A stretch of 64,000 nt of DNA, taken from assembly GCA_015472025.1 (NCBI GenBank), contig BNHL01000001.1, positions 1,771,501 to 1,835,500 of the forward strand, read 5' to 3'. The position numbers and the translations under genes were made by a program. This document shows, piece after piece, positions 51,026-59,591 of this stretch. The notes beneath the pieces were generated by a model, which worked only from the letters and a program-made list of their open reading frames with translations, was not told the origin of the DNA and did not search any database. Every line of letters starts with the position of its first letter. Positions within the stretch are counted from its first letter, which is position 1. The stretch is from Cytophagales bacterium WSM2-2 (GTDB lineage: Bacteria > Bacteroidota > Bacteroidia > Cytophagales > Cyclobacteriaceae).

Positions 51026-52189
51026 TCAGCCCACAGGCTTCTCCCGCTTACTTCCTGAATATAACTCATACTCTAACAATCGACAATCCAGTTTTGCAGA
51101 ATAGAATTCTATCCTGCGGCTGGCTTTCAGTCCAATTTTTTTTGCCAAGTCGAGATTACCAGTGAAAATATAACCGGTATATCCCTGGCATTTCTTTTTC
51201 ATAAAATCTCCGATGCGACTATAAGTGCCTTCGAGTTCACTTACTTCACCCATGCGCTCTCCGTATTCGGGGTTCAGAAAAACAACTCCGGGTGCTTCAG
51301 GGATTTCGGTAGCTTCAAAATCGCATTCGGAAAAATTGATCAAGTGATCAACACCTGCTACGGTTGCATTCACTTTGGAAATTTCAATGGCGTCCCTATT
51401 AATATCGCTGGCTAAGACTTTCAGATTGGGGATTTCGATAATTTGCTTATTCAGTTTTTCAAACTCGGTTTGATATACCGTTTCGTCATAGCCGATCATA
51501 TGCATGAAAGAATAGTTTTTCCGGAAGAGGCCAGGCTTGCGGTTAGTAGCCAGTAAAACTGCTTCAATGGCCACTGTCGAAGATCCGCACATCGGATTTA
51601 CAAATGGCACTCGCCTGTCCCACTTGGTAGCCAGCAGCGTAGCGCTTGCCAACGCTTCGAGCATTGGAGCACGCCCAGGAATTTTCCGGTAGCCGTGTTT
51701 CGCCAGTGTTTCCCCGGAAGTATCTAAAAAAATTTCAGCACGCTCGTCTTTCCAATATAAATGAATGACCGTTTTACTCAGATCCGAACCTGAATCTGGC
51801 CTACGGCCAGTTTCTCTTCGCATGCGATCAACAATTGCGTCTTTCACTTTTACATTAACAAACATTTCGTTATTGATCGTGAAATGCTCGGCATGACTTG
51901 TCACGGAAAAGTAGCCGTCTGGTGAGATAATTTTCTCCCACGCAATGTCAAGTAACCGGTCATACAGCTCCTGCGGGCCATTGCATCTAAAAGAAGCAAT
52001 TGAGTACAAGATCTGGCTGGCGCAACGCAGGTTAAGATTGAGTTTGATGCAATCATTGATTGTGCCGCTGAGCTCAACTCCAGTCACGAATGTTCTTTTG
52101 ATCTGGAGGCCAAGATCTGTTACTTCTTTTTCGAGGTAAGGTGAGAGGCGCTTGTTACAAGTGATGACTATGTTCGAGGGTGAATTCAT
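51026..52189 (-). CDS. THUMP-domain class I RNA methyltransferase (RlmL N-terminal/TrmN-like)
   Basis: A 387-residue cytoplasmic enzyme. A ferredoxin-like/THUMP region (about 45-155) precedes the MTase domain. The MTase motifs are VPFVNPMCGSSTVAIEAVLLATNRKPG (motif I, about residues 196-222), a DINRDAIEISKVN (motif II), and the catalytic-type VVFLNPEYGERMG (NPPY-like, NPEY). These fit 23S rRNA m2G methyltransferases such as the RlmL N-terminal half, or tRNA m2G MTases. It overlaps oxyR by 4 bases (ATGA), so it is translated with the peroxide regulator. Substrate base not established. Confidence 0.87.
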   Translation of the reverse strand: MNSPSNIVITCNKRLSPYLEKEVTDLGLQIKRTFVTGVELSGTINDCIKLNLNLRCASQILYSIASFRCNGPQELYDRLLDIAWEKIISPDGYFSVTSHAEHFTINNEMFVNVKVKDAIVDRMRRETGRRPDSGSDLSKTVIHLYWKDERAEIFLDTSGETLAKHGYRKIPGRAPMLEALASATLLATKWDRRVPFVNPMCGSSTVAIEAVLLATNRKPGLFRKNYSFMHMIGYDETVYQTEFEKLNKQIIEIPNLKVLASDINRDAIEISKVNATVAGVDHLINFSECDFEATEIPEAPGVVFLNPEYGERMGEVSELEGTYSRIGDFMKKKCQGYTGYIFTGNLDLAKKIGLKASRRIEFYSAKLDCRLLEYELYSGSKREKPVG

Positions 52190-53133
52190 TTTTTCTTATC
52201 TAGTTCTGCAATTTCCTTCCTGTTTGACGAGAGCATGGACGAGGGAATGTTTTTGATAATTTCGCTCTTCAACAATTCTATCAAATTGTATTTCACAAAG
52301 TAACGATAGGTAACGATACTGATTTCGCGTACTGGAGCCGGTGGTTTAAAAAAACGGATATTTTTTTTCTGTTGCGCACTAAGGTCATGAAGTGCAAGTT
52401 CTGGCAAAATCGTAATACCGTTATTCATGTCCACCATTTTTCGTAATGTCTCTATGCTGCCTGCCTGGTAGTCAAGATTTTGCAATAAGTTTTCTTTTCG
52501 CTTCAGTTCGCAGAGATTCAGCACCTGCTCGCGGAGACAATGCCCCTCTTCCAGCAACCACAGGTGGTTTACATTGATATCTTCGGCAAGAACATATTTT
52601 TTCTTCATCATTTTTTCTCCCGGAGAGGCGTAAACCACGAACTGTTCATAAAACAGCGGTTGCTCTTTAATGGAGGGAATTTTTAATGGCGTAGCCAGAA
52701 TAGCTGCGTCCATCTGCTGTTTTTCCAGGTGCGAAATAATCTGGTCTGTGGTGAATTCTGAGATCTTGAGCCGGATATTCGGATACTTTTTCAAAAAGTC
52801 ATTCAGGAACAAAGGCAGAAGATAAGGCGCAACTGTTGGGATAATGCCGATATGTAACTGGCCATGCGCTTCCCCTTTTTGGTTGCTGACCAGGTTCTTC
52901 ATCTGCTTTGCCTCACTTAGAATCGTTCGGGCCTGTTCAATCACTTTGCTTCCGATCGTGGTGGTAACTACAGGCTGTTTGCTGCGATCGAAAATTTTGA
53001 CATCGAGTTCTTCCTCCAGGCGCTGGATCATCATGCTCAATGTTGGCTGAGTGACATTGCATTTCTCTGCTGCAGTGGAGAAATGACGCCAGGTGTCCAC
53101 GGCCACAATGTATTCAAGCTGCTGTAGATTCAT
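52186..53133 (-). CDS. oxyR: OxyR-type LysR regulator of hydrogen peroxide response
   Basis: LysR-family regulator. Residues 1-58 are the winged helix (AAEKCNVTQPTLSMMIQRLEEEL). The effector domain contains LWLLEEGHCLREQVLNLCELK, with cysteines at residues 199 and 208, the same numbering as the redox-active pair in E. coli OxyR. This makes the OxyR assignment strong. It is coupled to an RNA methyltransferase gene (ATGA overlap). A dyad (ATATCT/AGATAT) sits 6 bases before its ATG and could be an autoregulatory site. The divergent gene is a MATE transporter; whether OxyR controls it is unknown. Confidence 0.95.
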   Translation of the reverse strand: MNLQQLEYIVAVDTWRHFSTAAEKCNVTQPTLSMMIQRLEEELDVKIFDRSKQPVVTTTIGSKVIEQARTILSEAKQMKNLVSNQKGEAHGQLHIGIIPTVAPYLLPLFLNDFLKKYPNIRLKISEFTTDQIISHLEKQQMDAAILATPLKIPSIKEQPLFYEQFVVYASPGEKMMKKKYVLAEDINVNHLWLLEEGHCLREQVLNLCELKRKENLLQNLDYQAGSIETLRKMVDMNNGITILPELALHDLSAQQKKNIRFFKPPAPVREISIVTYRYFVKYNLIELLKSEIIKNIPSSMLSSNRKEIAELDKKK

Positions 53134-53138
53134 AGACG

Positions 53139-53156
53139 ATATCTATTGCAAGATAT
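53139..53156. promoter_or_regulatory. Candidate LysR/OxyR operator
   Basis: ATATCT (53139-53144) and AGATAT (53151-53156) form an inverted repeat with a 6-base spacer, directly upstream of oxyR (start 53133) and on the path to the divergent MATE gene (53271). Similar in shape to a T-N11-A LysR site, with no match to the known OxyR consensus claimed. Confidence 0.4.
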
Positions 53157-53270
53157 AAAACATCGGCCTGATCGATTGAATCAAAAAGGTAACCCTAATG
53201 TTCAACGATGTTGCCGGACTGCTGCAGAAAGTCCGGAATTTTTTTATGACTACTTTTGAGATCGCTCACT

Positions 53271-54605
53271 ATGGATCTTCGACTTCAAACAGGCTACAAA
53301 CAAATTATGGGTATGGCTATGCCCATTTCTCTGGCGATTTTGGTGCCGCAGATCAATTTCATTACCAACAATATCTTCCTCGCCGGGCTCGGTGAACAGT
53401 CATTGGCCAGCGCGGGAATCACCGGAGTTTATTATTTGATTTTTGCAGTCATCGGTAACGGCCTCAACAACGGAGTTCAATCGCTTATTGCCCGGAAGGC
53501 TGGAGAGAACAAACCGAAAGATATTGGGCACTTGTTTTTCCATGGCGTGTGGGTGGCACTGGGGATTTCATTTGTTGGCATTTTGCTGACCTACACGATT
53601 GCACCTTTCATATTGAGAGCGACTATTCACAGTGAGGCCACTGCCCGCCAGGTGATAGACTTCACGATGATCAGGATTTGGGGCTTGCCGCTTTTGTACC
53701 TGTATGTGATGCGCAACGCGCTGCTTGTGGGCACGAATCAAACCAAACTTTTGATTTGGGGAACGCTTGCAGAAACTGTTGTTAATATTTTTCTAGACTA
53801 TGGATTAATCTACGGTCACTTTGGACTGCCCGCTATTGGATTTAATGGTGCCGCCTATGCATCAATCATCGCAGAAGGTTCCGGTTTGTTAGTGATTTTC
53901 ATAGTAATCCATTTTAAAGGAATCAACCGGGCATTTTCACTTTTCGAAAACTGGAAGGTTGACTTTCAAACGATACGGCACATATTGTTTAAGTCGTCAC
54001 CGCTTATTTTACAATATGCGATCAGCATTATTACGTGGGAATATTTCTACATTCTCATTGAGCACCATGGCGACAGGGCACTGGCCATCTCCAATACGAT
54101 GCGAAATATCTTCGGAATTTTCGGAGTGTTTTCATGGGCATTTGCAGCAACGGCCAATACCATGGTTAGTAATGTAATAGGTCAGCAGAAACCCGATGAA
54201 GTGCTGCCACTTGTGAGGCGAATCGTGATTTTGAGTTTGTCCTGTTCCGGAGCGCTCACCTTACTTTTAAATCTCGGGCCCGAAGTGTTCCTTTCTTTCT
54301 ACGGCCAGGACGCTACGTTTATTGCCGAGGCTATTCCGGTGATTCGTGTGGTTTCTCTTGCATTGGTGATGATGTCATTTTCAGCTGTGTGGCTGAATGC
54401 AGTGACTGGCACAGGAAACACTTTGGTCAACCTGTTAATTGAATCGATCACAATTATCGCATACTGCATTTACGTGTATCTTGTTTTGGAAACATGGAAT
54501 ATGCCGATCACGTGGGGTTGGGCGAGTGAATTGGTTTACTGGTCAGGAATGTTCTCCATGTCATTCTGGTACATGCGGTCGGAGCGATGGCGGAAAAAAC
54601 TTTAA
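53271..54605 (+). CDS. MATE-family multidrug/cation efflux transporter
   Basis: Twelve-helix sodium- or proton-coupled exporter in the inner membrane. The start at the ATG at 53271 gives 444 residues (MDLRLQTGYKQIMGMAMPIS); a TTG at 53256 adds five. Marks of MATE proteins are AMPISLAILVPQINFITNNIFLAG (helix 1), GNGLNNGVQSLIARKAGENK and GINRAFSLFENWKVDFQTI in the middle loop, then helices to the C-terminus. It is divergent from oxyR and 16 bases ahead of the SDR gene, the first of seven closely spaced plus-strand genes. Confidence 0.92.
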   Translation: MDLRLQTGYKQIMGMAMPISLAILVPQINFITNNIFLAGLGEQSLASAGITGVYYLIFAVIGNGLNNGVQSLIARKAGENKPKDIGHLFFHGVWVALGISFVGILLTYTIAPFILRATIHSEATARQVIDFTMIRIWGLPLLYLYVMRNALLVGTNQTKLLIWGTLAETVVNIFLDYGLIYGHFGLPAIGFNGAAYASIIAEGSGLLVIFIVIHFKGINRAFSLFENWKVDFQTIRHILFKSSPLILQYAISIITWEYFYILIEHHGDRALAISNTMRNIFGIFGVFSWAFAATANTMVSNVIGQQKPDEVLPLVRRIVILSLSCSGALTLLLNLGPEVFLSFYGQDATFIAEAIPVIRVVSLALVMMSFSAVWLNAVTGTGNTLVNLLIESITIIAYCIYVYLVLETWNMPITWGWASELVYWSGMFSMSFWYMRSERWRKKL

Positions 54606-54621
54606 CCGGTATCTTTATCGA

Positions 54622-55407
54622 ATGGATTTAAATCTGAAAGGGAAAAACGCACTTGTTTGCGGAAGCACACAGGGAATAGGAAAAGCATCAGCTATTGAGT
54701 TGGCGCAACTTGGCGCAACCGTAATTCTTCTCGCCCGTGATGAGAGCAAACTGAAATCAACTTTAGCGGAACTGCCGACAACATATAATCAGAAACACTC
54801 CTTTTTGGTAGCGGACTTCACTTTTCCTGATCAGGTGAAATCGGCAATAGAAAAACTTGTTGCCACAACCGAAGTTCATATTCTGATCAATAATACAGGC
54901 GGGCCGCCAGCTGGCCAGGCAATTGATGCCAAGCCTGAGGATTTTCTATCGGCAATCAATGCTCATTTAATCTGCAGCCTGATTCTCGTTCAGACCTGTG
55001 TCCCTGCAATGAAGAAGAACAAGTATGGCAGGATCGTAAATATCATTTCTACTTCTGTAAAAATTCCGATCAAAGGGCTTGGTGTATCTAACACTGTGCG
55101 CGGAGCAATGGCGAATTGGTCTAAGACGCTTTCATTTGAACTGGCTCCCTATGGTATTACCGTGAATAATGTTTTGCCCGGGACAACTCAGACGGGTAGG
55201 ATTGATGCTATTGTTCAAGCCCGGTCGCAGAAGTCAGGCAAATCGCCTGAAGAAATAAGACAGGAAATGATCAATGAAGTTCCGGCCGGCCGAATGTCCG
55301 ATGCTAGTGAAGTAGCTGCTGCCGTGGTTTTCCTGGCTTCTCCTGCGGCTTCCTATATCAACGGAGTGAATTTACCAGTTGATGGCGGGCGCACAGGCAG
55401 TCTCTAA
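54622..55407 (+). CDS. SDR-family protein with degenerate catalytic tetrad
   Basis: Starts at 54622 (MDLNLKGKNALVCGSTQGIG), 261 residues; the frame is open further upstream into the MATE gene but that is not coding in this frame. The Rossmann motif GSTQGIGKASA (residues about 14-24) and NNTGGPP are SDR-like, but the catalytic YxxxK is missing: where YxxSK is expected the chain reads LGVSN (in PIKGLGVSNTVRGAMANWSK). This matches the SDR-like subgroup resembling 3-oxoacyl-ACP reductases that lack the tetrad. It may bind NAD(P) without standard reduction. 37 bases before the OmpA gene. Confidence 0.82.
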   Translation: MDLNLKGKNALVCGSTQGIGKASAIELAQLGATVILLARDESKLKSTLAELPTTYNQKHSFLVADFTFPDQVKSAIEKLVATTEVHILINNTGGPPAGQAIDAKPEDFLSAINAHLICSLILVQTCVPAMKKNKYGRIVNIISTSVKIPIKGLGVSNTVRGAMANWSKTLSFELAPYGITVNNVLPGTTQTGRIDAIVQARSQKSGKSPEEIRQEMINEVPAGRMSDASEVAAAVVFLASPAASYINGVNLPVDGGRTGSL

Positions 55408-55444
55408 AAAATCGTAATTTTATTTCCGAATTTTTTCTCTCCAA

Positions 55445-57484
55445 GTGAAAACACTTTTTCTGATTGCCGGTATTTCCGCAAGTGCAACGATTTTTGCACA
55501 AACACCAATCATCAACGATGATTTTTCTAAAAACAGTTATGGCTGGGAACAGAGCGATACCAAATCGTTTACCAATGGCGCATACCTGATCGAGGCTGGG
55601 GAAGATGGCGATCAGTCGACCATCAATTTTTTTATAGACTCGCAAAAAGATTTTACCCTGTCAGCGGATTTTGTTCAGCAAGATGGCCTGTACGATAACG
55701 GCTTTGGTCTGCTGTGGGCATCAGGTTCCGAGGACTTTAACCTCTTCATGATCTCCTCTGATGGTGAATATGCGGTTTACAGCGGAGATCCCTCCAAATT
55801 GAAGACGTGGAAACCGTGCAAAGTGATTAAGCCTATTGGCTTTTTAAATCAGCTGAAGATTGAATCCAAAAATGGAATAATAAGTTTTTTCATCAACGGC
55901 ACAAAAATGGAAGAGCTCAAAGCGTTTCCTTTTTATGGAAGCTCTATGGGATTCACCACATTCACCCGGATGAAATTGCAGATCGACAATTTTGTTTTTA
56001 CACAAGATCAAACGATTGACTTGCCCTCAGAAAACACCACACTCAAAAAAGAAAACCTGGGTCCCAACATCAATACTTCTGATGATGAGCTTGGCCCGGT
56101 GATTTCATCTGATGGCAAAACTATTTTATTTGCACGCCAGAACGTGACAGAGAATGTAGGTGGCAAAAATGATGACGAAGATGTCTGGATCAGCGAGCGG
56201 CAGGGCAACAGCTGGACTCGGGCACGCAACATGGGACGTTCTGTAAATACTCCTTTGGCTGACAATCTTCTCGCGTTGAGCTCTGACAACAACACATTAA
56301 TGTTTGAAGAGCAAAGTCAGTTGGCGATGCGTCATCGCAACGGCACGGGTTGGTCGCCTCTGGAAAAATTGGGACTATCGTTTAAAAATGAGCTGGACCA
56401 TTTTGTGGCAAGCCTTACGGCCGATGGAAAGGCGGTTCTATTCAGTGCAAAGCTAAAATCCAACTTGTACTACGATCCTAAAAGGGAAGACGCAGACCTT
56501 TATGTTTGTGTTAAACAGGGAAACTCCTGGTCAGCTCCGATCAATCTAGGGAAGTCAATCAACACAATGGGCGAAGAGACTGCTCCATTTTTATCAGCCG
56601 ATGGTACGACTTTGTATTTCTCTTCGAATGGAAGACCGGGATATGGTGACCAGGATATTTTTGTGGCTAGAAGACAAAACGAAAGCTGGACGGAATGGTC
56701 AAAGCCGTTGAACCTTGGGCCTGGAATTAATTCAGAATTCTTCGATTCGTACTACACAGTGCCTGCGGCTGGTGACTATGCATATTTCGTTAGCTACGAC
56801 AAAGGCTTTGGAAAAGCAGACATCTTTCGCATTAAACTTCATGAACAAGTAAAGCCGAAAGCAGTTACGCTGGTGAAGGGCAAAGTGCTCAACTCGAAAG
56901 ATAATACACCACTCGCAGCAACCATTTATTTTGAAAACCTGGAGACTGGAACAGAGGTAGGTGAGGCACGCTCTGATCCTAAGACAGGCATGTACCAAAT
57001 CATTTTACCTTTCGGTCTTAACTATGGTCTGCGCGCCTTGACCAATGGTTTTTATTCGGTACATGAAAACCTGGAACTCAAAGGAGCTGAGAGCTACAAT
57101 GAAATAAAGAAGGACTTGCTCCTGGTGCCAATCGAAGTAGGCGAGACTGTGAAATTAAATAACGTGTTCTTTGACACCGGACTATCGAAATTGAAACAGG
57201 AATCTTTTCCGGAATTGGACAGGCTCATTATTATTTTGAAAGACAATCCCAGTATTACTATTCAATTAGAAGGGCACACCGACAATATCGGTAACCCCGA
57301 CAAGCTGCAGAAACTTTCCGAAGATCGGGTTGAATCAGTTAAAGAGTATTTGGTCAGTCATGGAATTACGGACAACCGGATTTCAGGCATGGGCTTTGGC
57401 GCCACTAAACCGGTAGCCCTAGGCAATACAGCAGAAGACTTGAGGCAGAACAGACGAGTAGAGTTTAAGATTTTGAAAAAGTGA
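55445..57484 (+). CDS. PD40-propeller/OmpA-family outer-membrane protein, PorE-like
   Basis: A 679-residue secreted protein with a GTG start at 55445 and a signal ending ATIFAQ. An N-terminal jelly-roll/laminin-like domain (about 25-185) holds a concanavalin-type strand set. Then PD40/WD40-like beta-propeller repeats (about 205-450: GPVISSDGKTILFAR, FVASLTADGKAVLFSA, APFLSADGTTLYFSSNG), a carboxypeptidase-regulatory-like fold (about 475-555), and a C-terminal OmpA domain that binds peptidoglycan (VFFDTGLSKLK, LEGHTDNIG, RVESVKEYLVSHGI). PorE of the T9SS combines PD40 and OmpA domains but with TPRs, so this is PorE-like rather than PorE. It overlaps the ALDH gene (TGATG). Confidence 0.85.
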   Translation: MKTLFLIAGISASATIFAQTPIINDDFSKNSYGWEQSDTKSFTNGAYLIEAGEDGDQSTINFFIDSQKDFTLSADFVQQDGLYDNGFGLLWASGSEDFNLFMISSDGEYAVYSGDPSKLKTWKPCKVIKPIGFLNQLKIESKNGIISFFINGTKMEELKAFPFYGSSMGFTTFTRMKLQIDNFVFTQDQTIDLPSENTTLKKENLGPNINTSDDELGPVISSDGKTILFARQNVTENVGGKNDDEDVWISERQGNSWTRARNMGRSVNTPLADNLLALSSDNNTLMFEEQSQLAMRHRNGTGWSPLEKLGLSFKNELDHFVASLTADGKAVLFSAKLKSNLYYDPKREDADLYVCVKQGNSWSAPINLGKSINTMGEETAPFLSADGTTLYFSSNGRPGYGDQDIFVARRQNESWTEWSKPLNLGPGINSEFFDSYYTVPAAGDYAYFVSYDKGFGKADIFRIKLHEQVKPKAVTLVKGKVLNSKDNTPLAATIYFENLETGTEVGEARSDPKTGMYQIILPFGLNYGLRALTNGFYSVHENLELKGAESYNEIKKDLLLVPIEVGETVKLNNVFFDTGLSKLKQESFPELDRLIIILKDNPSITIQLEGHTDNIGNPDKLQKLSEDRVESVKEYLVSHGITDNRISGMGFGATKPVALGNTAEDLRQNRRVEFKILKK

Positions 57485-58926
57485 TGGAAAAAATTCTCAA
57501 TTACATCGATGGAAAATTAATCGAACCTTCTTCCAGCAAATTTCTTGATAATTACAATCCGGCAGAAGGCAAAGCATATAGTCTTGTTGCCGATTCGGAC
57601 GAGAAAGATGTTGAGTTGGCAGTGAGGGCCGCGAAGAAAGCTTTTCCCGCCTGGTCTGCGATGTCAACTGAAGAGCGCTGCAAAATTTTGTTGCGGGTGG
57701 CTGATCTTATTGATCGCGATCTTGAGAAACTCTCCATTGCAGAGAGTGTTGACAACGGCAAGCCGGTGAAGTTTGCCCGTGCGGTTGATATCTATCGCGC
57801 TTCCGCGAATTTGAAATTTTATGCTACTGCCTCTCAGCACTTTGCTTCTGAAGCGCATGTCAATGAAGGAGATTCTGTGAACTACACAACCCGAATGCCT
57901 ATTGGAGTTGTCGGATGTATTTCACCCTGGAACTTGCCTTTGTATTTATTTACCTGGAAAATTGCGCCTGCATTAGCTGCCGGATGTACTGTGATTGGCA
58001 AGCCTTCAGAGCTTACGCCAATGACAGCATTCCTGTTTTCAAAACTGTGTATCGAGGCGGGATTACCTCCGGGAGTTTTGAATATCATTCATGGCCTGGG
58101 TGGTAAAGCAGGGCAAGCTATCATCGAACAGCCGGAAGTGACGGCCATTTCTTTTACAGGGGGAACAGTGACTGGAAAAAAAATTGCCGCTACCGCAGCT
58201 CCTATGTTTAAGAAATTGTCGCTGGAGCTGGGCGGTAAAAACCCCAATATCATTTTTGCAGATTGCGATTTTGAGCAAGCAGTTAAAATTTCTCTTTTGT
58301 CATCATTTTCCAACCAGGGAGAAATTTGCTTGTGCGGCTCACGGATTTATGTCGAGCGTAGTTTGTTTGATCGCTTTGTCAACGAGTTTGTGAAGCGGAC
58401 GAAAGAACTTAAAGTTGGAGATCCACTTGAAGAAAGTACTCAACTTGGAGCGCTCGTTTCGGAAGCTCATCTTAAAAAGGTTTTAGGCTACGTATCACTC
58501 GCTAAAGAAGAAGGCGGGAAAATTCTCACAGGCGGAAATCAAATAAAAATGAATGGACGTTGCGCTGACGGCTATTTTATGGAGCCAACAGTAATTGTAG
58601 GACTGGACGAAAAATGTCGCACCAATCAGGAGGAAATTTTTGGCCCTGTTGTAACAATTATGCCTTTCGACACAGAGGAGGAAGTTCTTGGTTACGCCAA
58701 TGGCACTCCTTACGGTCTGAGCGCCACGATCTGGACGGAGAACCTAAAGAGAGCACACCGCGTTGCTCACCAGGTGAAAAGCGGTATCATCTGGGTCAAT
58801 TGCTGGCTTCATCGCGATCTTCGCACTCCATTCGGTGGTATGAAACAAAGTGGAGTGGGCCGCGAAGGCGGATGGGAAGCAATCAGGTTTTTCACCGAAG
58901 CAAAAAATGTCTGCGTGAAACTCTAA
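57484..58926 (+). CDS. Aldehyde dehydrogenase, aminomuconate/hydroxymuconate-semialdehyde type (ALDH8-like)
   Basis: NAD-dependent aldehyde dehydrogenase, 480 residues from the ATG at 57484 (MEKILNYIDG). Catalytic features: Asn150 in ISPWNLPLYLFTWKIAPAL, Glu248 in LELGGKNP, Cys282 in NQGEICLCGSR and the GSTxxG-type FTGGTVTGKKIA. The N-terminal phrase NYTTRMPIGVVGCISPWNLP and the YLFTWK pattern resemble aminomuconate-semialdehyde and 2-hydroxymuconic-semialdehyde dehydrogenases. The gene order OmpA-ALDH-PnuC-NadR suggests a link to tryptophan/nicotinate or aromatic degradation, but no other pathway gene is present. It overlaps the previous stop (TGATG); 2 bases to pnuC. Confidence 0.88.
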   Translation: MEKILNYIDGKLIEPSSSKFLDNYNPAEGKAYSLVADSDEKDVELAVRAAKKAFPAWSAMSTEERCKILLRVADLIDRDLEKLSIAESVDNGKPVKFARAVDIYRASANLKFYATASQHFASEAHVNEGDSVNYTTRMPIGVVGCISPWNLPLYLFTWKIAPALAAGCTVIGKPSELTPMTAFLFSKLCIEAGLPPGVLNIIHGLGGKAGQAIIEQPEVTAISFTGGTVTGKKIAATAAPMFKKLSLELGGKNPNIIFADCDFEQAVKISLLSSFSNQGEICLCGSRIYVERSLFDRFVNEFVKRTKELKVGDPLEESTQLGALVSEAHLKKVLGYVSLAKEEGGKILTGGNQIKMNGRCADGYFMEPTVIVGLDEKCRTNQEEIFGPVVTIMPFDTEEEVLGYANGTPYGLSATIWTENLKRAHRVAHQVKSGIIWVNCWLHRDLRTPFGGMKQSGVGREGGWEAIRFFTEAKNVCVKL

Positions 58927-58928
58927 CC

Positions 58929-59591
58929 GTGGAGTTATTTAGCATCAAAAAGATTTTTTTCACAGCCTTGGGATACCCCATGAGCTACATCGAATTTTTC
59001 GGCACGATCACGGGAGCCATTGCTGTTTGGCTTTCTGCCAAGGCCAACATTTGGAGTTGGGCTGTTGGACTGATAAACGTGATCCTTTTCTTTTTTCTCT
59101 TTTATCAAGTGCAGCTTTATCCTGACATGTTCCTTCAGGTATTTTTTTTCATCACCAATTTAATTGGCTGGTGGAGGTGGAGCCATCCGGATAAATCAGA
59201 AGAAGATAAAAAACATGAATTAAGAGTAACGAACATGTCAACTCAATGGATTATAGTTTTTTTGATTATTGGATTGATAGGGACAATTACTTTCGGCACG
59301 CTGGCAAAAAACCTGAATGAATTTTTTCCCGTACTCTTCAGTAAACCAAGCGCATTCCCTTATACCGATTCGTTCGTGACAGTCATGAGCATCATCGCAA
59401 CTTACCTGATGGTTCAAAAGAAAGTAGAGTGCTGGGCTGTTTGGCTTCTCGCGGATGCAATCGCCTGCTATATGTATTTTGTGAAGGAGATTAAATTTGT
59501 TGGGATAGAGTATTTAGTTTTTTGTTTTATCGCGGCCTTCGGGTTATGGAATTGGATTAACGAAAGTAAAATCGAGCCCAAGTCAGTATGA
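58929..59591 (+). CDS. pnuC: PnuC nicotinamide riboside (or riboside-type) transporter
   Basis: Integral membrane transporter for nicotinamide riboside. Start choice: a GTG at 58929 gives 220 residues beginning VELFSIKKIFF, then TALGYPMSYIEFFGTITG; the pnuC family often has the LGYxxSYIEFxG opening, so I prefer it to the ATG at 58980. About seven helices: GTITGAIAVWLSA, WSWAVGLINVILFFFLFYQ, FFFITNLIGWWRWSHP, then WIIVFLIIGLIG and, at the end, WAVWLLADAIACYMYFVKEI. It overlaps nadR by 4 bases. Confidence 0.85.
   Translation: MELFSIKKIFFTALGYPMSYIEFFGTITGAIAVWLSAKANIWSWAVGLINVILFFFLFYQVQLYPDMFLQVFFFITNLIGWWRWSHPDKSEEDKKHELRVTNMSTQWIIVFLIIGLIGTITFGTLAKNLNEFFPVLFSKPSAFPYTDSFVTVMSIIATYLMVQKKVECWAVWLLADAIACYMYFVKEIKFVGIEYLVFCFIAAFGLWNWINESKIEPKSV

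Noticed and set aside
54439-54621. Upstream extension of the SDR frame into the MATE gene
   Set aside because: It overlaps the MATE coding sequence out of frame; the ATG at 54622 begins the Rossmann domain.
58614-58928. Upstream extension of the PnuC frame into the ALDH gene
   Set aside because: Out of frame with the ALDH C-terminus, basic and unlike PnuC; GTG at 58929 is the better start.
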